Assembly (NCBI RefSeq): GCF_013315815.1
Contig: NZ_CP046051.1
Location: 1-64,000, forward strand
DNA length: 64,000 nt
Reading direction: 5' to 3'
DNA from: Caproicibacterium lactatifermentans
GTDB lineage: Bacteria; Bacillota; Clostridia; Oscillospirales; Acutalibacteraceae
Position numbers and translations under genes: made by a program. The notes under the pieces were generated by a model, which made no database searches, was not told the origin of the DNA, and saw only the letters and a list, made by a program, of their open reading frames with translations. Numbering within the stretch: position 1 is the first letter of the stretch; each line of letters opens with the position of its first letter. Shown here one piece after another: positions 55,675 to 64,000 of this stretch.

Positions 55675-56049
55675 TTAAAGGTGCTTTGCCCAGGAGCAAA
55701 GTTTGACAGCGGCCTCCAGTGCACCGGAGGCCTGTTCGGTCAGGCGGTATTCCACCCGCGGCGGAATTTGCTGAAATTGCTGCCGCTGTATCAGACCGGA
55801 GGCGCACAGGTTCTTCAGGCTCTGGCTGAGCATCATGTCCGTGATGCCCGCGACACGGCTGCGGATTTCGCCGTAGCGCAGACTCTCCGCACTGCCTAGG
55901 ACCAGCAGAATACGCAGCTTCCATTTTCCGCCTACCAGTTGCAGTGCATGGGACAGCAGGGCGTCCTGTTCCTCTTCGCCAACAACGGACAGAGAACGCC
56001 CGCGCTTTTTTCCCTTTTTCTCTTTTTCTTTGCTTTTTTCTTTTTTCAT
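55675..56049 (-). CDS. HxlR-family transcriptional regulator
   Basis: The 124-aa product has a very basic N-terminus (15 Lys/Arg in the first 17 or so residues) and then the HxlR winged-helix domain: GGKWKLRILLVLG near residue 40, LRYGEIRSRVAGITDMMLSQSL split over residues 57-78, and the wing PPRVEYRLTEQA. The conserved N-terminal Cys of redox-sensing members is absent; the only Cys residues are near 82 and 118. It overlaps queH by four bases (ATGA), so the two are translated together. The effector and targets are unknown. Confidence 0.85.
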   Translation of the reverse strand: MKKEKSKEKEKKGKKRGRSLSVVGEEEQDALLSHALQLVGGKWKLRILLVLGSAESLRYGEIRSRVAGITDMMLSQSLKNLCASGLIQRQQFQQIPPRVEYRLTEQASGALEAAVKLCSWAKHL

Positions 56050-56684
56050 AGTGTGGATTCCTTCCGGCGGCGAGCAGCTTCGGCGGCAGAGTAAACACAG
56101 CCGCAGTAGTTCTGCCGGTACAGATGATATTGCTGTGAAAGGACGATGCTGCGCTGGAAACCGCCGCGCTTTTTAAAGTCACCCGGCAGCCATGTGACGC
56201 CGTATGTTTCGGCAAGCTCCATACCAATTTGGTTAAGCATCTGTGCGTTTTTGTGTGGGCTGATGGACAGCGTGGTTGTGAAAAAGTCAAAGCTGCTTTC
56301 TTTGGCAGCCTTCGCGGCTTCCGTCAGGCGCAGACGATAGCAGGCAAAACAGCGTTCTCCGCCTTCCGGCAGTGTTTCCATTCCCTTTGCCATGGCAAGA
56401 AAGCGTTCTGGGTCATAGCGGCCCGGCAAAAAGGACACCGGTGTTGGCAGCGGCATTTCCTGCAGCAGGCGGCGAACTTCAGCGACACGCTTTTCATATT
56501 CATCTTTAGAAGAAATATTAGGATTATAATAGAAAAGTGTAATTTGAAAATACGGGGACAGATACTCCAGAACGTAACTGCTGCAGGGTGCACAGCAGGC
56601 GTGCAGCAGCAGGCGGGGTTTTCGGTTTGGTGGCAGGCTGCGCAGGACCTGGTCCAGTGCCAGTTGATAGTTTTGTTTCTGCAC
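56046..56684 (-). CDS. queH: epoxyqueuosine reductase QueH
   Basis: QueH does the last step of queuosine synthesis in tRNA, reducing epoxyqueuosine, and is unrelated to QueG. The 212-aa product has the family Cys pairs: HACCAPCSSY near residue 28, ERCFACYRLRL near 107, and the C-terminal YCGCVYS, which bind an iron-sulfur cluster and an extra metal. The GTG start has AGGAGG nine bases upstream. It is coupled with the HxlR gene; no other queuosine genes are in the window. Confidence 0.92.
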   Translation of the reverse strand: MQKQNYQLALDQVLRSLPPNRKPRLLLHACCAPCSSYVLEYLSPYFQITLFYYNPNISSKDEYEKRVAEVRRLLQEMPLPTPVSFLPGRYDPERFLAMAKGMETLPEGGERCFACYRLRLTEAAKAAKESSFDFFTTTLSISPHKNAQMLNQIGMELAETYGVTWLPGDFKKRGGFQRSIVLSQQYHLYRQNYCGCVYSAAEAARRRKESTL

Positions 56685-56757
56685 TTTTTACAGCCTCCTT
56701 TGGGTAGCAACAAGGACCGCACCGGCGGCTGTGCCGGCACGGCCCTATTAACTTGCT

Positions 56758-58539
56758 TTATTCTTTCTTGCTGAGCGTTGCAATATGCAGGTCGGCCAGC
56801 TGCTGTGGGTCTACCACATCTGGTGCATTGGACATCAGGTCGGCGGATGAAGCCACTTTTGGGAAAGCAACTGTATCGCGCATATCGTCAATGCCCAACA
56901 GGACCATCACCAAACGCTCCAGTCCCCAGGCCATGCCGCCGTGCGGCGGGGCACCGTACTTCAGGGCGTTCAGCAGGAAGCCAAAGCGGCGCTGTGCTTC
57001 CTCTGGCGTAAAGCCGAGTGCCTGCAGCATACGCTGCTGCAGGTCGGTGTCGTGAATACGGATACTGCCGCCGCCGGCCTCATAACCATTGATAACCATA
57101 TCGTAGGCAATGGAGCGAACCGAACCGGGGTCGCTTTCCAGCCGGTCGAGGTCTTCCGGATTCGGCATGGTGAAGGGGTGATGCATGGCCATCCAGCGGC
57201 CCTCTTCTTTGCTGTACTCGAACATCGGGAAGTCCGTTACCCACAGCAGGCACGGCTTGGATTTGTCGATGAGGTTAAAGCGGCGGGCAAGCTCACACCG
57301 CAGGGCACCCAAAGAAGCATAGACAACGGTGTTGTCATCGCTGGCAACCAGGAACAGCACATCGCCCGGCTCGGCATCCATCGCTTCACGGATAGCTTTT
57401 GCCTCTTCTGGTGCAAGGAATTTTTCATAGCTGCTGGTTTCCTTGTCCGCCAGACGTGTCCATGCAAGGCCTTTGGCGCCGTAGCTTTTTACCCAATCGC
57501 CCAGTTTGTCAATTTCCTTGCGGGACAGGTCCTTTGCATGGCCCTTTAGGTTAATGCCGCGTACAGAGCCGCCCGGCAGCGCGCTGTGGAACACCTTAAA
57601 GGCAGTGTCCTTTACACAGTCGCTCACATCGTGCAGTTCCATGCCAAAACGCAGGTCCGGCTTATCCGAACCAAAGCGATCCATTGCTTCCTGCCAGGTC
57701 ATGCGGCGCAGCGGTGTGGGAATGTCGATATTCAATAAATCCTTGTAGACCTTCTGAATGAAGCCCTCGCCAATCGCCATGACGTCGTTTTGTTCGACGA
57801 AGCTCATCTCAAAGTCAATCTGGGTAAATTCCGGCTGACGGTCAGCGCGCAGGTCCTCATCACGGAAACAGCGTGCAATCTGCATATAGCGGTCAAAACC
57901 GGAAATCATCAGCAGCTGTTTGTATAGCTGGGGGCTTTGCGGCAGAGCAAAGAACTTGCCGTCAAAAATACGGCTGGGTACCAGATAGTCGCGGGCGCCT
58001 TCCGGTGTGGATTTGATAAGGTCCGGTGTTTCAATCTCTAAAAATCCGTTGTTGTCAAAGTAGTCGTGGGCGCATTTGGTAATGCGGTGGCGTGCCATTA
58101 GGATGTTCTGCATATCGGGGCGGCGCAGGTCCAGAAAACGATAGCGCAGCCGTGTTTCATTGGATACGTTGGAGTTTTCTTCAATGGCGAAAGGCGGGGT
58201 TTCGCTTTTTGCCAGGATACGCAGTTCCTTTACTTCCAACTCCACATCACCGGTGGGAAGGATTGCGTTTTTGCTGGTGCGCTCCCGCAGAACGCCGGTG
58301 GCAGCCAGCACATACTCGCTGCGGCAGGTGAAAGCTTTATGAAAAACCTCTTTATCGGTCGACTCATCAAATGCAAGCTGCACGATGCCGGAGCGGTCGC
58401 GCAAATCTATAAAAATCAGCTGGCCGAGGTCACGCTGACGCTGTACCCAGCCGCATAGAGTCAAGGTTTTTCCGACATCGGACAGACGCGGTTCGCCGCA
58501 GTAGCAGCTGCGCTTCAGTCCGGTCATAAATTCTGCCAT
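56758..58539 (-). CDS. aspS: aspartyl-tRNA synthetase
   Basis: AspRS charges tRNA-Asp. The 593-aa product has the OB-fold anticodon domain (LCGWVQRQRDLGQLIFIDLRDR, in two parts, near residue 28) and the class II core: motif 1 region near SPQLYKQLLMISGFDRYMQI, motif 2 FRDEDLRADRQPEFTQID, the GAD insertion domain (about 290-410), and motif 3 GMAWGLERLVMVLLG near residue 535. This is the long bacterial type. Whether it also charges tRNA-Asn cannot be told. The ribosome site is GGAGG. No T-box leader is seen in the 113 bp before it; it follows hisS, as in many Firmicutes. Confidence 0.97.
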   Translation of the reverse strand: MAEFMTGLKRSCYCGEPRLSDVGKTLTLCGWVQRQRDLGQLIFIDLRDRSGIVQLAFDESTDKEVFHKAFTCRSEYVLAATGVLRERTSKNAILPTGDVELEVKELRILAKSETPPFAIEENSNVSNETRLRYRFLDLRRPDMQNILMARHRITKCAHDYFDNNGFLEIETPDLIKSTPEGARDYLVPSRIFDGKFFALPQSPQLYKQLLMISGFDRYMQIARCFRDEDLRADRQPEFTQIDFEMSFVEQNDVMAIGEGFIQKVYKDLLNIDIPTPLRRMTWQEAMDRFGSDKPDLRFGMELHDVSDCVKDTAFKVFHSALPGGSVRGINLKGHAKDLSRKEIDKLGDWVKSYGAKGLAWTRLADKETSSYEKFLAPEEAKAIREAMDAEPGDVLFLVASDDNTVVYASLGALRCELARRFNLIDKSKPCLLWVTDFPMFEYSKEEGRWMAMHHPFTMPNPEDLDRLESDPGSVRSIAYDMVINGYEAGGGSIRIHDTDLQQRMLQALGFTPEEAQRRFGFLLNALKYGAPPHGGMAWGLERLVMVLLGIDDMRDTVAFPKVASSADLMSNAPDVVDPQQLADLHIATLSKKE

Positions 58540-58652
58540 AATATACCTCCAGAAAATTGGTTCTATCCTACACAGGACTGTTGTGTCCCGTAAAAATAGT
58601 CCATAAAACGAAACATGGCCGTTTGGTTCCGCCCGGCGTGTTTCAAAAAACT

Positions 58653-59948
58653 TTACAGCGTAGTGAACAGGCTGGAGCGGCGCTCCATGCCTGCAAAGGC
58701 CTTTGCAAAGTTTTCATCAATGGGCAGGTTGTCCTCGTCGCCGGTTTCCATGTTTTTGACAGAAGCCTGTTCGGCGGCAAGTTCGTTATCACCCAGTACC
58801 ATGCTGTAGCGGGCGCCAATTTTATTTGCGTACTTCATCTGTGCCTTCAGACCACGGCCAAGGTCGTCGAAAGCAGCAATCATGTCAGCGGAACGCAGAG
58901 CGGTGGCCAAGACCAGGCTTTTCAGCCGGGCCGCTTCACCGATGCTGGCGATGTACAGGTCACAGGCGGGCTGCTGCGGGAATCGGATATTTTGTGCTTC
59001 CATCAGCAGCAGAAGACGGTCCAGTCCCAACCCAAAGCCGAGGGCTGGCATAGCCGGTCCACCCAGCTCCTCCACAAGGCCGTCATAGCGGCCGCCGCCG
59101 CAGACGGTGCCTTGGCTGCCGAGGTCGTTGGTGGTGAACTCAAAGACGGTGCGGGTGTAGTAGTCAAGTCCGCGCACAATGCGGTCATTGATTTGATAGG
59201 AAATACCCAGTGTGTCCAAGGCGGAGCAGACTTTTTGAAAGTGTGCTTTGCAGTCATCACAGAGATAGTCGAGAATGGACGGCGCTTTTTCGCCGATTTT
59301 ATGACAAATTTCCGATTTGCAGTCCAAAATACGCATGGGGTTGCGCTCCAAGCGGGACTGGCAGGTTTCGCACAGCTGGTCCTTGTACTGGCCGAAATAT
59401 TCCTGCAGCGCCTTGGTGTAGGCCGCACGGCAGGTCGGGCAGCCGATAGAGTTTAGTTCTAGCGTCAGGCCGTGAATGTCCAGCCGGCTGAAGATGGCAC
59501 TTGCAATGGAGATGATTTCTGCGTCGGCCAGCGGGTCCGCCGAACCGTACATTTCCACACCAAACTGGTGGAACTCACGCAGGCGGCCTTTCTGTGCCTT
59601 TTCATAGCGATAGCAGGAGGCTTCATACCAAAGTTTCTGCGGAAGAGCCGCCGCGTACAGGCCGTGCTCCAGCAGCGCGCGCGTGGCACCGGCGGTTCCT
59701 TCCGGGCGCAGAGTGATGGAACGGCCGCCCTTGTCCTGGAAGGTATACATTTCTTTCTGCACGACGTCGGTTGTATCCCCTACACCGCGCTGAAAAAGTT
59801 CCGTATGTTCAAAAACCGGTGTGCGGATTTCGGAAAAGCCGTGCAGGGACGCGACCTGCCGCAGTACGGTTTCGATTGTCTGCCAGTTTTTGCTTTGCCC
59901 GGGCAGGATGTCCTGTGTGCCGCGGGGCACTTTTGTAATCAAATTCAT
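58653..59948 (-). CDS. hisS: histidyl-tRNA synthetase
   Basis: HisRS charges tRNA-His. I choose the ATG at 59948, seven bases after GGAGG; the in-frame ATG at 59954 is only one base away from it. The 431-aa product opens MNLITKVPRGTQDILP and has class II motifs: RTPVFEHTELFQRGVGDTTD near residue 43, motif 2 LWYEASCYRYEKAQKGRLREF near residue 103 split by the ATP site, the His-specific RGLDYYTRTVFE near 257, and GGRYDGLVEELGG. The C-terminal anticodon domain is complete. Confidence 0.97.
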   Translation of the reverse strand: MNLITKVPRGTQDILPGQSKNWQTIETVLRQVASLHGFSEIRTPVFEHTELFQRGVGDTTDVVQKEMYTFQDKGGRSITLRPEGTAGATRALLEHGLYAAALPQKLWYEASCYRYEKAQKGRLREFHQFGVEMYGSADPLADAEIISIASAIFSRLDIHGLTLELNSIGCPTCRAAYTKALQEYFGQYKDQLCETCQSRLERNPMRILDCKSEICHKIGEKAPSILDYLCDDCKAHFQKVCSALDTLGISYQINDRIVRGLDYYTRTVFEFTTNDLGSQGTVCGGGRYDGLVEELGGPAMPALGFGLGLDRLLLLMEAQNIRFPQQPACDLYIASIGEAARLKSLVLATALRSADMIAAFDDLGRGLKAQMKYANKIGARYSMVLGDNELAAEQASVKNMETGDEDNLPIDENFAKAFAGMERRSSLFTTL

Positions 59949-59977
59949 TGTCATTCCTCCTGTATGCTGACCAACTC

Positions 59978-59986
59978 ATTATAACA
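59978..59986 (-). promoter_or_regulatory. extended -10 promoter of hisS-aspS
   Basis: On the minus strand TGT-TATAAT (59986 down to 59978) is a perfect extended -10, about 30 bp before the hisS start. Confidence 0.6.
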
Positions 59987-60038
59987 TATTAAAACAGCAA
60001 AGAAAAGAAAATTGACAACTTTCTCACAATCGCCGAAA

Positions 60039-60091
60039 AACAGAAAAAGGCCGCACAGGGAGCCTTGCCGGCCCAATTCCCTGTACGGCTC
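60039..60091 (-). terminator. terminator of the minD-mgsA unit
   Basis: On the minus strand GCCGTACAGGGA pairs with TCCCTGTGCGGC (60080-60091 with 60052-60063, one wobble) around a 16-nt loop, followed by a T-rich run. Confidence 0.8.
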
Positions 60092-60121
60092 ATTTGAAAA
60101 GTGCTGCCGGAAAGCAGACGC

Positions 60122-60526
60122 TTAATTTTTGGGGTTAAGGATATTGCGCCAGTCAAGGTCACCGCGTTCCAAACCATGGATAAGTACTTCTGCGGTAGCG
60201 ATATTGGTTGCTACCGGAATGTTGTGCATATCGCACAGCCGAAGCATATTCATATCGTTTGGCTCACTGGGCTTTGCGGTCAGCGGGTCGCGGAAAAAGA
60301 GCAGCAAGTCCACTTCATTGCAGGCAATCCTTGCAGCAATCTGTTGGTCGCCGCCTTGGCTGCCACTCAAAAATTTCTGAATTGGCAGACCGGTGGCTTC
60401 ACTGACCAGTTTCCCGGTGGTACCGGTAGCGCACAGGTCATGTCGGCTGAGTACACCACAGTAGGCGATACAGAACTGCACCATCAATTCTTTTTTTGCG
60501 TCATGCGCAATCAATGCAATGTTCAT
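60122..60526 (-). CDS. mgsA: methylglyoxal synthase
   Basis: MgsA turns dihydroxyacetone phosphate into methylglyoxal and phosphate, a bypass of lower glycolysis under phosphate shortage. The 134-aa product has [15 protein letters not shown] at the start, the phosphate-binding GTTGKL near residue 35, [14 protein letters not shown] near 54, and the catalytic Asp in [15 protein letters not shown] near 78. Length is normal. The ribosome site is GAAGGAGG. In Clostridia mgsA often closes the mre-mrd-min cluster, as here. Confidence 0.95.
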   Translation of the reverse strand: MNIALIAHDAKKELMVQFCIAYCGVLSRHDLCATGTTGKLVSEATGLPIQKFLSGSQGGDQQIAARIACNEVDLLLFFRDPLTAKPSEPNDMNMLRLCDMHNIPVATNIATAEVLIHGLERGDLDWRNILNPKN

Positions 60527-60622
60527 GGAACGAAAGCCTCCTTCAAAGGCATCTCTGCACAGCAGAGGGAGATATATAGGATAAAAAGAAAGACAAGATG
60601 ATTCAATTTTACAGCAAAAGCA

Positions 60623-61366
60623 TTACAGCTTCTGCAGGGGCGGCAAAGGAACATTGTGGCCTTCCAGCCGAAGGGCCAGCCGCGCAAATGCCAGCACAGC
60701 AGGACTGTTTTTCGGCGGCAACCCGTTTACAGCGGCGGCACACAGCGCATGGTCCTCTGGAATGACTGCAATCAGCTGAATGCCCGTTGTGTCAATCACA
60801 GCGTCCAGGTCACTGAAAAAGTGCGCCCGCCGGAAAAACTTCGGGGAGAAGCGGTTAATGACCAGACGCTGTTCAGAAATACCCAGCGTCAGCAGCTGTC
60901 CGCGCACTTTTGCGGCAGCGGCGGTACTGATACCGTCCGGTGTGGAAACAACCACAGCCCGATCCGCCGCGGCACAGGCACTGCGGAAACCAGTGCCAAT
61001 GCCGGCGGGACAGTCGATCAGAACATGGTCGTAATGATGTGCCAGCGCCGGAACCAGCTGCCGCATGACACCGGTGCTGACTAAATCCTCTTCATGCAGC
61101 GGTGCGGGCATCAAAAACAGGCCGGGCATTAGCGGACTTTGGTAAATTGCCTTGTCCGGAGAGGTCGTACCAGACACAACATCGGAAAGGTCAAATACAC
61201 GCCGCTGGGAAACCCCCAGCAGCATATCCAGACAGCCGAGACCCGCGTCGCAGTCCAGCAGCAGGACACGCCTGCCGCGGGCCGCAAGGGCCAGGCCCAT
61301 ATGTACCGTTGTTGTGGATTTGCCCACTCCGCCTTTTCCAGATGTAATGACTGTGACTGCTCCCAT
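60623..61366 (-). CDS. minD: MinD-like ParA ATPase
   Basis: The 247-aa product is a deviant-Walker ATPase with SGKGGVGKSTTT at residues 9-20, the MinD-type LDCDAGLGCLDMLLG near 38, and DCPAGIG near 118, all with MinD spelling. Classical MinD ends with an amphipathic membrane-binding helix; here the end (RLEGHNVPLPPLQKL) is short and lacks an obvious one. It lies between PBP2 and mgsA, as in the clostridial cell-shape cluster, but minC, minE and rodA, often found there, are absent. Its own promoter is at 61386-61414. Division-site control is inferred. Confidence 0.85.
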   Translation of the reverse strand: MGAVTVITSGKGGVGKSTTTVHMGLALAARGRRVLLLDCDAGLGCLDMLLGVSQRRVFDLSDVVSGTTSPDKAIYQSPLMPGLFLMPAPLHEEDLVSTGVMRQLVPALAHHYDHVLIDCPAGIGTGFRSACAAADRAVVVSTPDGISTAAAAKVRGQLLTLGISEQRLVINRFSPKFFRRAHFFSDLDAVIDTTGIQLIAVIPEDHALCAAAVNGLPPKNSPAVLAFARLALRLEGHNVPLPPLQKL

Positions 61367-61385
61367 ACTAATAACCTCATACTAA

Positions 61386-61414
61386 ATACTAACACAACAA
61401 ACCGATATAGTCAA
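61386..61414 (-). promoter_or_regulatory. promoter of minD
   Basis: On the minus strand TTGACT (61409-61414), a 17-bp spacer and TAGTAT (61386-61391) with a TGn extension lie 20 bp before the start codon, leaving a very short leader. Confidence 0.65.
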
Positions 61415-61518
61415 AGATTTTATCATTCGTTTTCAATTCTTTGTGAAAAGACCATAAAAATAGCTATCCTTTTTTTGTGAAGCAAGTTGCACAAAAAATC
61501 CCAACTGCTTTTTCTGCT

Positions 61519-63585
61519 TTAGCCTGCACTGCTGGAGGACTGGTTAACCTTGAAATAAGAATTGTAAATAGCCTTTGCTACATCCTGGCTGTATTTACCT
61601 TTCTCACCGTGTTCAATCACGACGGCAACGGCAATCTGTGGATTGTCATACGGCGCGAATGTAATGAAAGTGGTGTTGTCGGCGCGGCTGGTTTCAGCGG
61701 TACCGGTCTTAGCAGCAACGGCAATCGGATAATCGGCAAAGGAGGATGAAGCGGTGCCGCTGGTGCAGACTTTGCGCATACCGGCCTTTACAATGTCCAG
61801 GTTTCCTTTGGACAGAAAGCTGTAGTCGCTGTTGTCGGTGTAGGTTTCCGGCTTAACAGTGGAAACCGTTTTCTTGCGGCTGTAGTCGGTCACGTGGTCC
61901 ACCAGATGCACCTGCTTGCGGGTGCCGTTGTTGGCAATCGTTGCAGCATAGGTAGCCAGCTGTGCCGGCGTGAAGGAGTTATCGCTCTGGCCGATGGCGG
62001 CCTGAATCGTGTCAGTTTCATACCAAACACCGCCGCTGGCTTTCTTTTCACCGGGGCCGGCAAGCGTGCCGGTGTTTTCTGGAATTTCCACGCCGGTTTT
62101 GTCGCCCAGTCCCAGCTTTTTGGCATAGACGTTCATGTTGGCGATTTTGGTGTGGTAGCCGGTTTCAAAGAAGAAGATATTGCAGGATTTTGCCAAGGCG
62201 TCCATAATGGTGATGGCGCCGTGGTTGCCTTCACACACCGGGGTGTAGCCGCTGCTTTCAAAACGCAGGTAGCGGTGGTTGCAGACAAAAGTGGTATTTT
62301 CGTTGATAATGCCCTCCTGCAGTGCCGCAAGCGCGACCGAGGGCTTAAAAATGGAGCCAGGGGTGTAGGCACTGCCGAAGGTGCGGTCCACCAGCGGGTT
62401 GGCACTGTCGGCGAGAAGCTTTTTGGTATAGGCGGTGTCCGAGGGGTACTTAGAAAGGTCATAAGAAGGGAAGGAAGCCGCAGCAAGTACGGAAAAGTCC
62501 TTTACGTTCAGCACAACCACACCGCCGGACTTGCACATGGGTTGTGCCGCATGGGCGGCTTTCACACTGGAGGCCAGTGCATCGGAAGCGGCTTTTTGCA
62601 GTTTGGAGTCAATCGTCAGAAAAACGGTTTTGCCGTTTACCGGTGCTTTCAGAACCTTGTCACCGGTTACGTTGCCGCTGGAGTCAATCGTCAGACTCTT
62701 TTCGCCTTCTGTACCGCGCAGCATGCTTTCCATGGCGCTTTCAATGCCGGAGGTGCCCAGCCGGTCGTTCAGGTGGTAGCCTTTATTTTTCAGTGAGGCA
62801 TACTGTTTTTCAGAAATAGCACCCATGGTACCTACCACCTGTGGAATCAGCGTACTGTTGGGATTTTCACGGGTTGTGGTCACTTTTGTCACCACACCCG
62901 GCAGGTTTTCGCTGTTTTCACTCACGATTTCCACCGTGTCACGGCTGACATCCTCCGCAAAGGTGTAGGGAGTGTTCAGGGAATAGTCAAAACCTTCCAG
63001 CGTCATGGCGTAACGGACGGAAATAACCTTGCGCAGGTCGGATTTGCTGTAGCCGGCGGTGGGGTTCTTCTGGTCTTTTGTGGTTTGTTTAAAATATTTT
63101 TTAATCAGATTCTGCATACAGGTCTGGGCATTTGCATAATCGTTTACATTCAAAAAATCTTTGGATTTTAAGTATTTGATTTCTTTCGGGGAGTTGCCTT
63201 TAAACGCGTAATTCCCGCTGTCGTCCATGACAATGGGCAGGGTGTCCAGCCATTTCTCCTGACGCTTTTCCAGCAGATTGATAAGCCGCAGAATGGTGGC
63301 GTTTTCAGTTGCGGTGGTCATATAGGCGTGGTCAAACTGCAGGGCATAGCCCGTTTTGTTGGTTGCCAGGCCCACACCGTGAATGTCCACAATCTCGCCG
63401 CGGTTAGTGGGCATGGTCACATTGGTTTTACTGGTTTTGTCGGATTCCTCCAGGGCTGTGGCGCCCTCTATAATCTGCCACTGGAACAGCCGGGCAACGA
63501 ATACCGCGGCCAGCAGCAGCGCAACTGCACCGCAGACCACATAACGGGCCTGAACAGTGCGCTTCTTTTTTGCATGATGAAGCAT
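61519..63585 (-). CDS. mrdA: penicillin-binding protein 2 (elongation transpeptidase)
   Basis: PBP2 cross-links peptidoglycan during rod elongation with the Mre proteins. The start at 63585 has AAGGAG upstream and gives 688 aa; the frame stays open 216 bp further without support. It has a basic N-terminus, one membrane anchor (about residues 13-35), a pedestal domain (NRGEIVDIHGVGLA near 60), and the transpeptidase domain with the active-site Ser in TPGSIFKP (SxxK), SCN and KTGT. All three motifs are intact. The end is Ser-rich. It follows mreD on the same strand. Confidence 0.94.
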   Translation of the reverse strand: MLHHAKKKRTVQARYVVCGAVALLLAAVFVARLFQWQIIEGATALEESDKTSKTNVTMPTNRGEIVDIHGVGLATNKTGYALQFDHAYMTTATENATILRLINLLEKRQEKWLDTLPIVMDDSGNYAFKGNSPKEIKYLKSKDFLNVNDYANAQTCMQNLIKKYFKQTTKDQKNPTAGYSKSDLRKVISVRYAMTLEGFDYSLNTPYTFAEDVSRDTVEIVSENSENLPGVVTKVTTTRENPNSTLIPQVVGTMGAISEKQYASLKNKGYHLNDRLGTSGIESAMESMLRGTEGEKSLTIDSSGNVTGDKVLKAPVNGKTVFLTIDSKLQKAASDALASSVKAAHAAQPMCKSGGVVVLNVKDFSVLAAASFPSYDLSKYPSDTAYTKKLLADSANPLVDRTFGSAYTPGSIFKPSVALAALQEGIINENTTFVCNHRYLRFESSGYTPVCEGNHGAITIMDALAKSCNIFFFETGYHTKIANMNVYAKKLGLGDKTGVEIPENTGTLAGPGEKKASGGVWYETDTIQAAIGQSDNSFTPAQLATYAATIANNGTRKQVHLVDHVTDYSRKKTVSTVKPETYTDNSDYSFLSKGNLDIVKAGMRKVCTSGTASSSFADYPIAVAAKTGTAETSRADNTTFITFAPYDNPQIAVAVVIEHGEKGKYSQDVAKAIYNSYFKVNQSSSSAG

Positions 63586-63659
63586 GGGGTGCTCTCCTTT
63601 CTGTAAAAAGAAACCCGGGCAGCTTGCAAAATGGCGGCAGCTGTACGGGAAGAGATTTT

Positions 63660-64000
63660 TTATATGCGCAGTGCAATTGTGCGGTTCAGCGCATAAATGG
63701 GCAGACCCAAAGCAATGGTGTACAGGAACCGCGACAGGTAGTGTTCCACCAGTGCGTAGGCTGGGTCCGCATAACCGAGCGAAACGTAGAACAACAGCCA
63801 CTGCAGTATAATGGTGATAGCCGCGGCAATACCGCAGACAAGAAAAGCGGTCAGAGCATTGATTTGCAGTAAGTCATGCGCAAGGTAGCTGACCACAAAA
63901 CAAATGACCGTTAAAATGATGGCGTGCATACCCAGTACGCCGCCGTTTGTGCCCGCGTCGATGAGCAGTCCGCAGAAAAGGCCGAAAGCGGTGGAGGCCA
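63660..64000 (-). CDS. mreD: rod shape-determining protein MreD (N-terminus outside window)
   Basis: The frame is open from the stop at 63660 to the window edge, 113 codons. It encodes a hydrophobic protein with about four membrane segments in this part and the MreD-type motif GLFCGLLIDAGTNGGVLG near the cut end. MreD helps the MreB-MreC-PBP2 elongation complex. It lies 74 bp before the PBP2 gene on the same strand, the usual order. An internal Met at 63929 is not the start, since the conserved motif lies upstream of it. Confidence 0.85.
   Translation of the reverse strand, partial: ASTAFGLFCGLLIDAGTNGGVLGMHAIILTVICFVVSYLAHDLLQINALTAFLVCGIAAAITIILQWLLFYVSLGYADPAYALVEHYLSRFLYTIALGLPIYALNRTIALRI

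Noticed and set aside
58540..60121. T-box leaders for aspS or hisS
   Set aside because: The gaps are short and I found no specifier loop or T-box core sequence; a plain extended -10 precedes hisS.

Overview
The window looks like the start of a finished circular chromosome of a strictly anaerobic, Gram-positive, low-to-mid G+C Clostridia member, most likely Oscillospiraceae/Ruminococcaceae. It opens on the dnaA start codon and runs through the origin order dnaA-dnaN-rlbA-recF-remB-(two zinc-ribbon membrane proteins)-gyrB-gyrA. Anaerobic life is suggested by the class III ribonucleotide reductase, pyruvate phosphate dikinase, a small 2[4Fe-4S] ferredoxin and the absence of any respiratory genes here. 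I cannot name the species from sequence reading alone.

Layout. 1-10.9 kb: replication and topology genes, all on the + strand. 10.9-14.7 kb: a NUDIX hydrolase, then a three-gene flavoprotein set (GlpA-like with a BFD [2Fe-2S] domain, a pyridine-nucleotide-type FAD reductase, and a DUF1667 protein). 14.7-18.8 kb: a DUF6465 protein, another FAD oxidoreductase and a YyaL-type thioredoxin-fold protein. 18.8-22.8 kb: the fructose operon fruR-fruK-fruA on the minus strand. 22.8-26.2 kb: tRNA-Arg(CCT), a small membrane protein and ppdK. 26.5-34.7 kb: a Bacillus-like order glmU(truncated)-prs-pth-mfd, interrupted by a sodium symporter. 34.7-44.4 kb: a PrsA-like lipoprotein, an unknown minus-strand gene, Smr, an ABC exporter with a large coiled coil, and YfhO. 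44.6-52.2 kb: yfbR, an LCP ligase, then the Bacillus-like block yaaO-like, darA, holB, ricT, ferredoxin, trmN6-like, rsmI. 52.3-55.4 kb: class III RNR genes. 55.7-60 kb: HxlR regulator, queH, aspS, hisS. 60-64 kb: mgsA, minD, PBP2, mreD (cut by the window end), part of a cell-shape cluster.

The most interesting item is the anaerobic ribonucleotide reductase. The large NrdD (767 aa) stops after its zinc-site region and has no glycyl-radical motif. A separate 54-aa gene between nrdD and nrdG carries that motif (RRITGYLVG). This reads as a split enzyme with its radical domain supplied in trans. Other points of note are a GlmU without its acetyltransferase part, a MinD with no MinC or MinE beside it, DnaA-box-like repeats both beside dnaA and upstream of nrdD, a perfect 10-bp palindrome over the DUF6465-gene promoter, and repeated FruR-type sites over the fru promoter. 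Most of the rest is ordinary core genome. No CRISPR array, insertion sequence, prophage or rRNA was seen.
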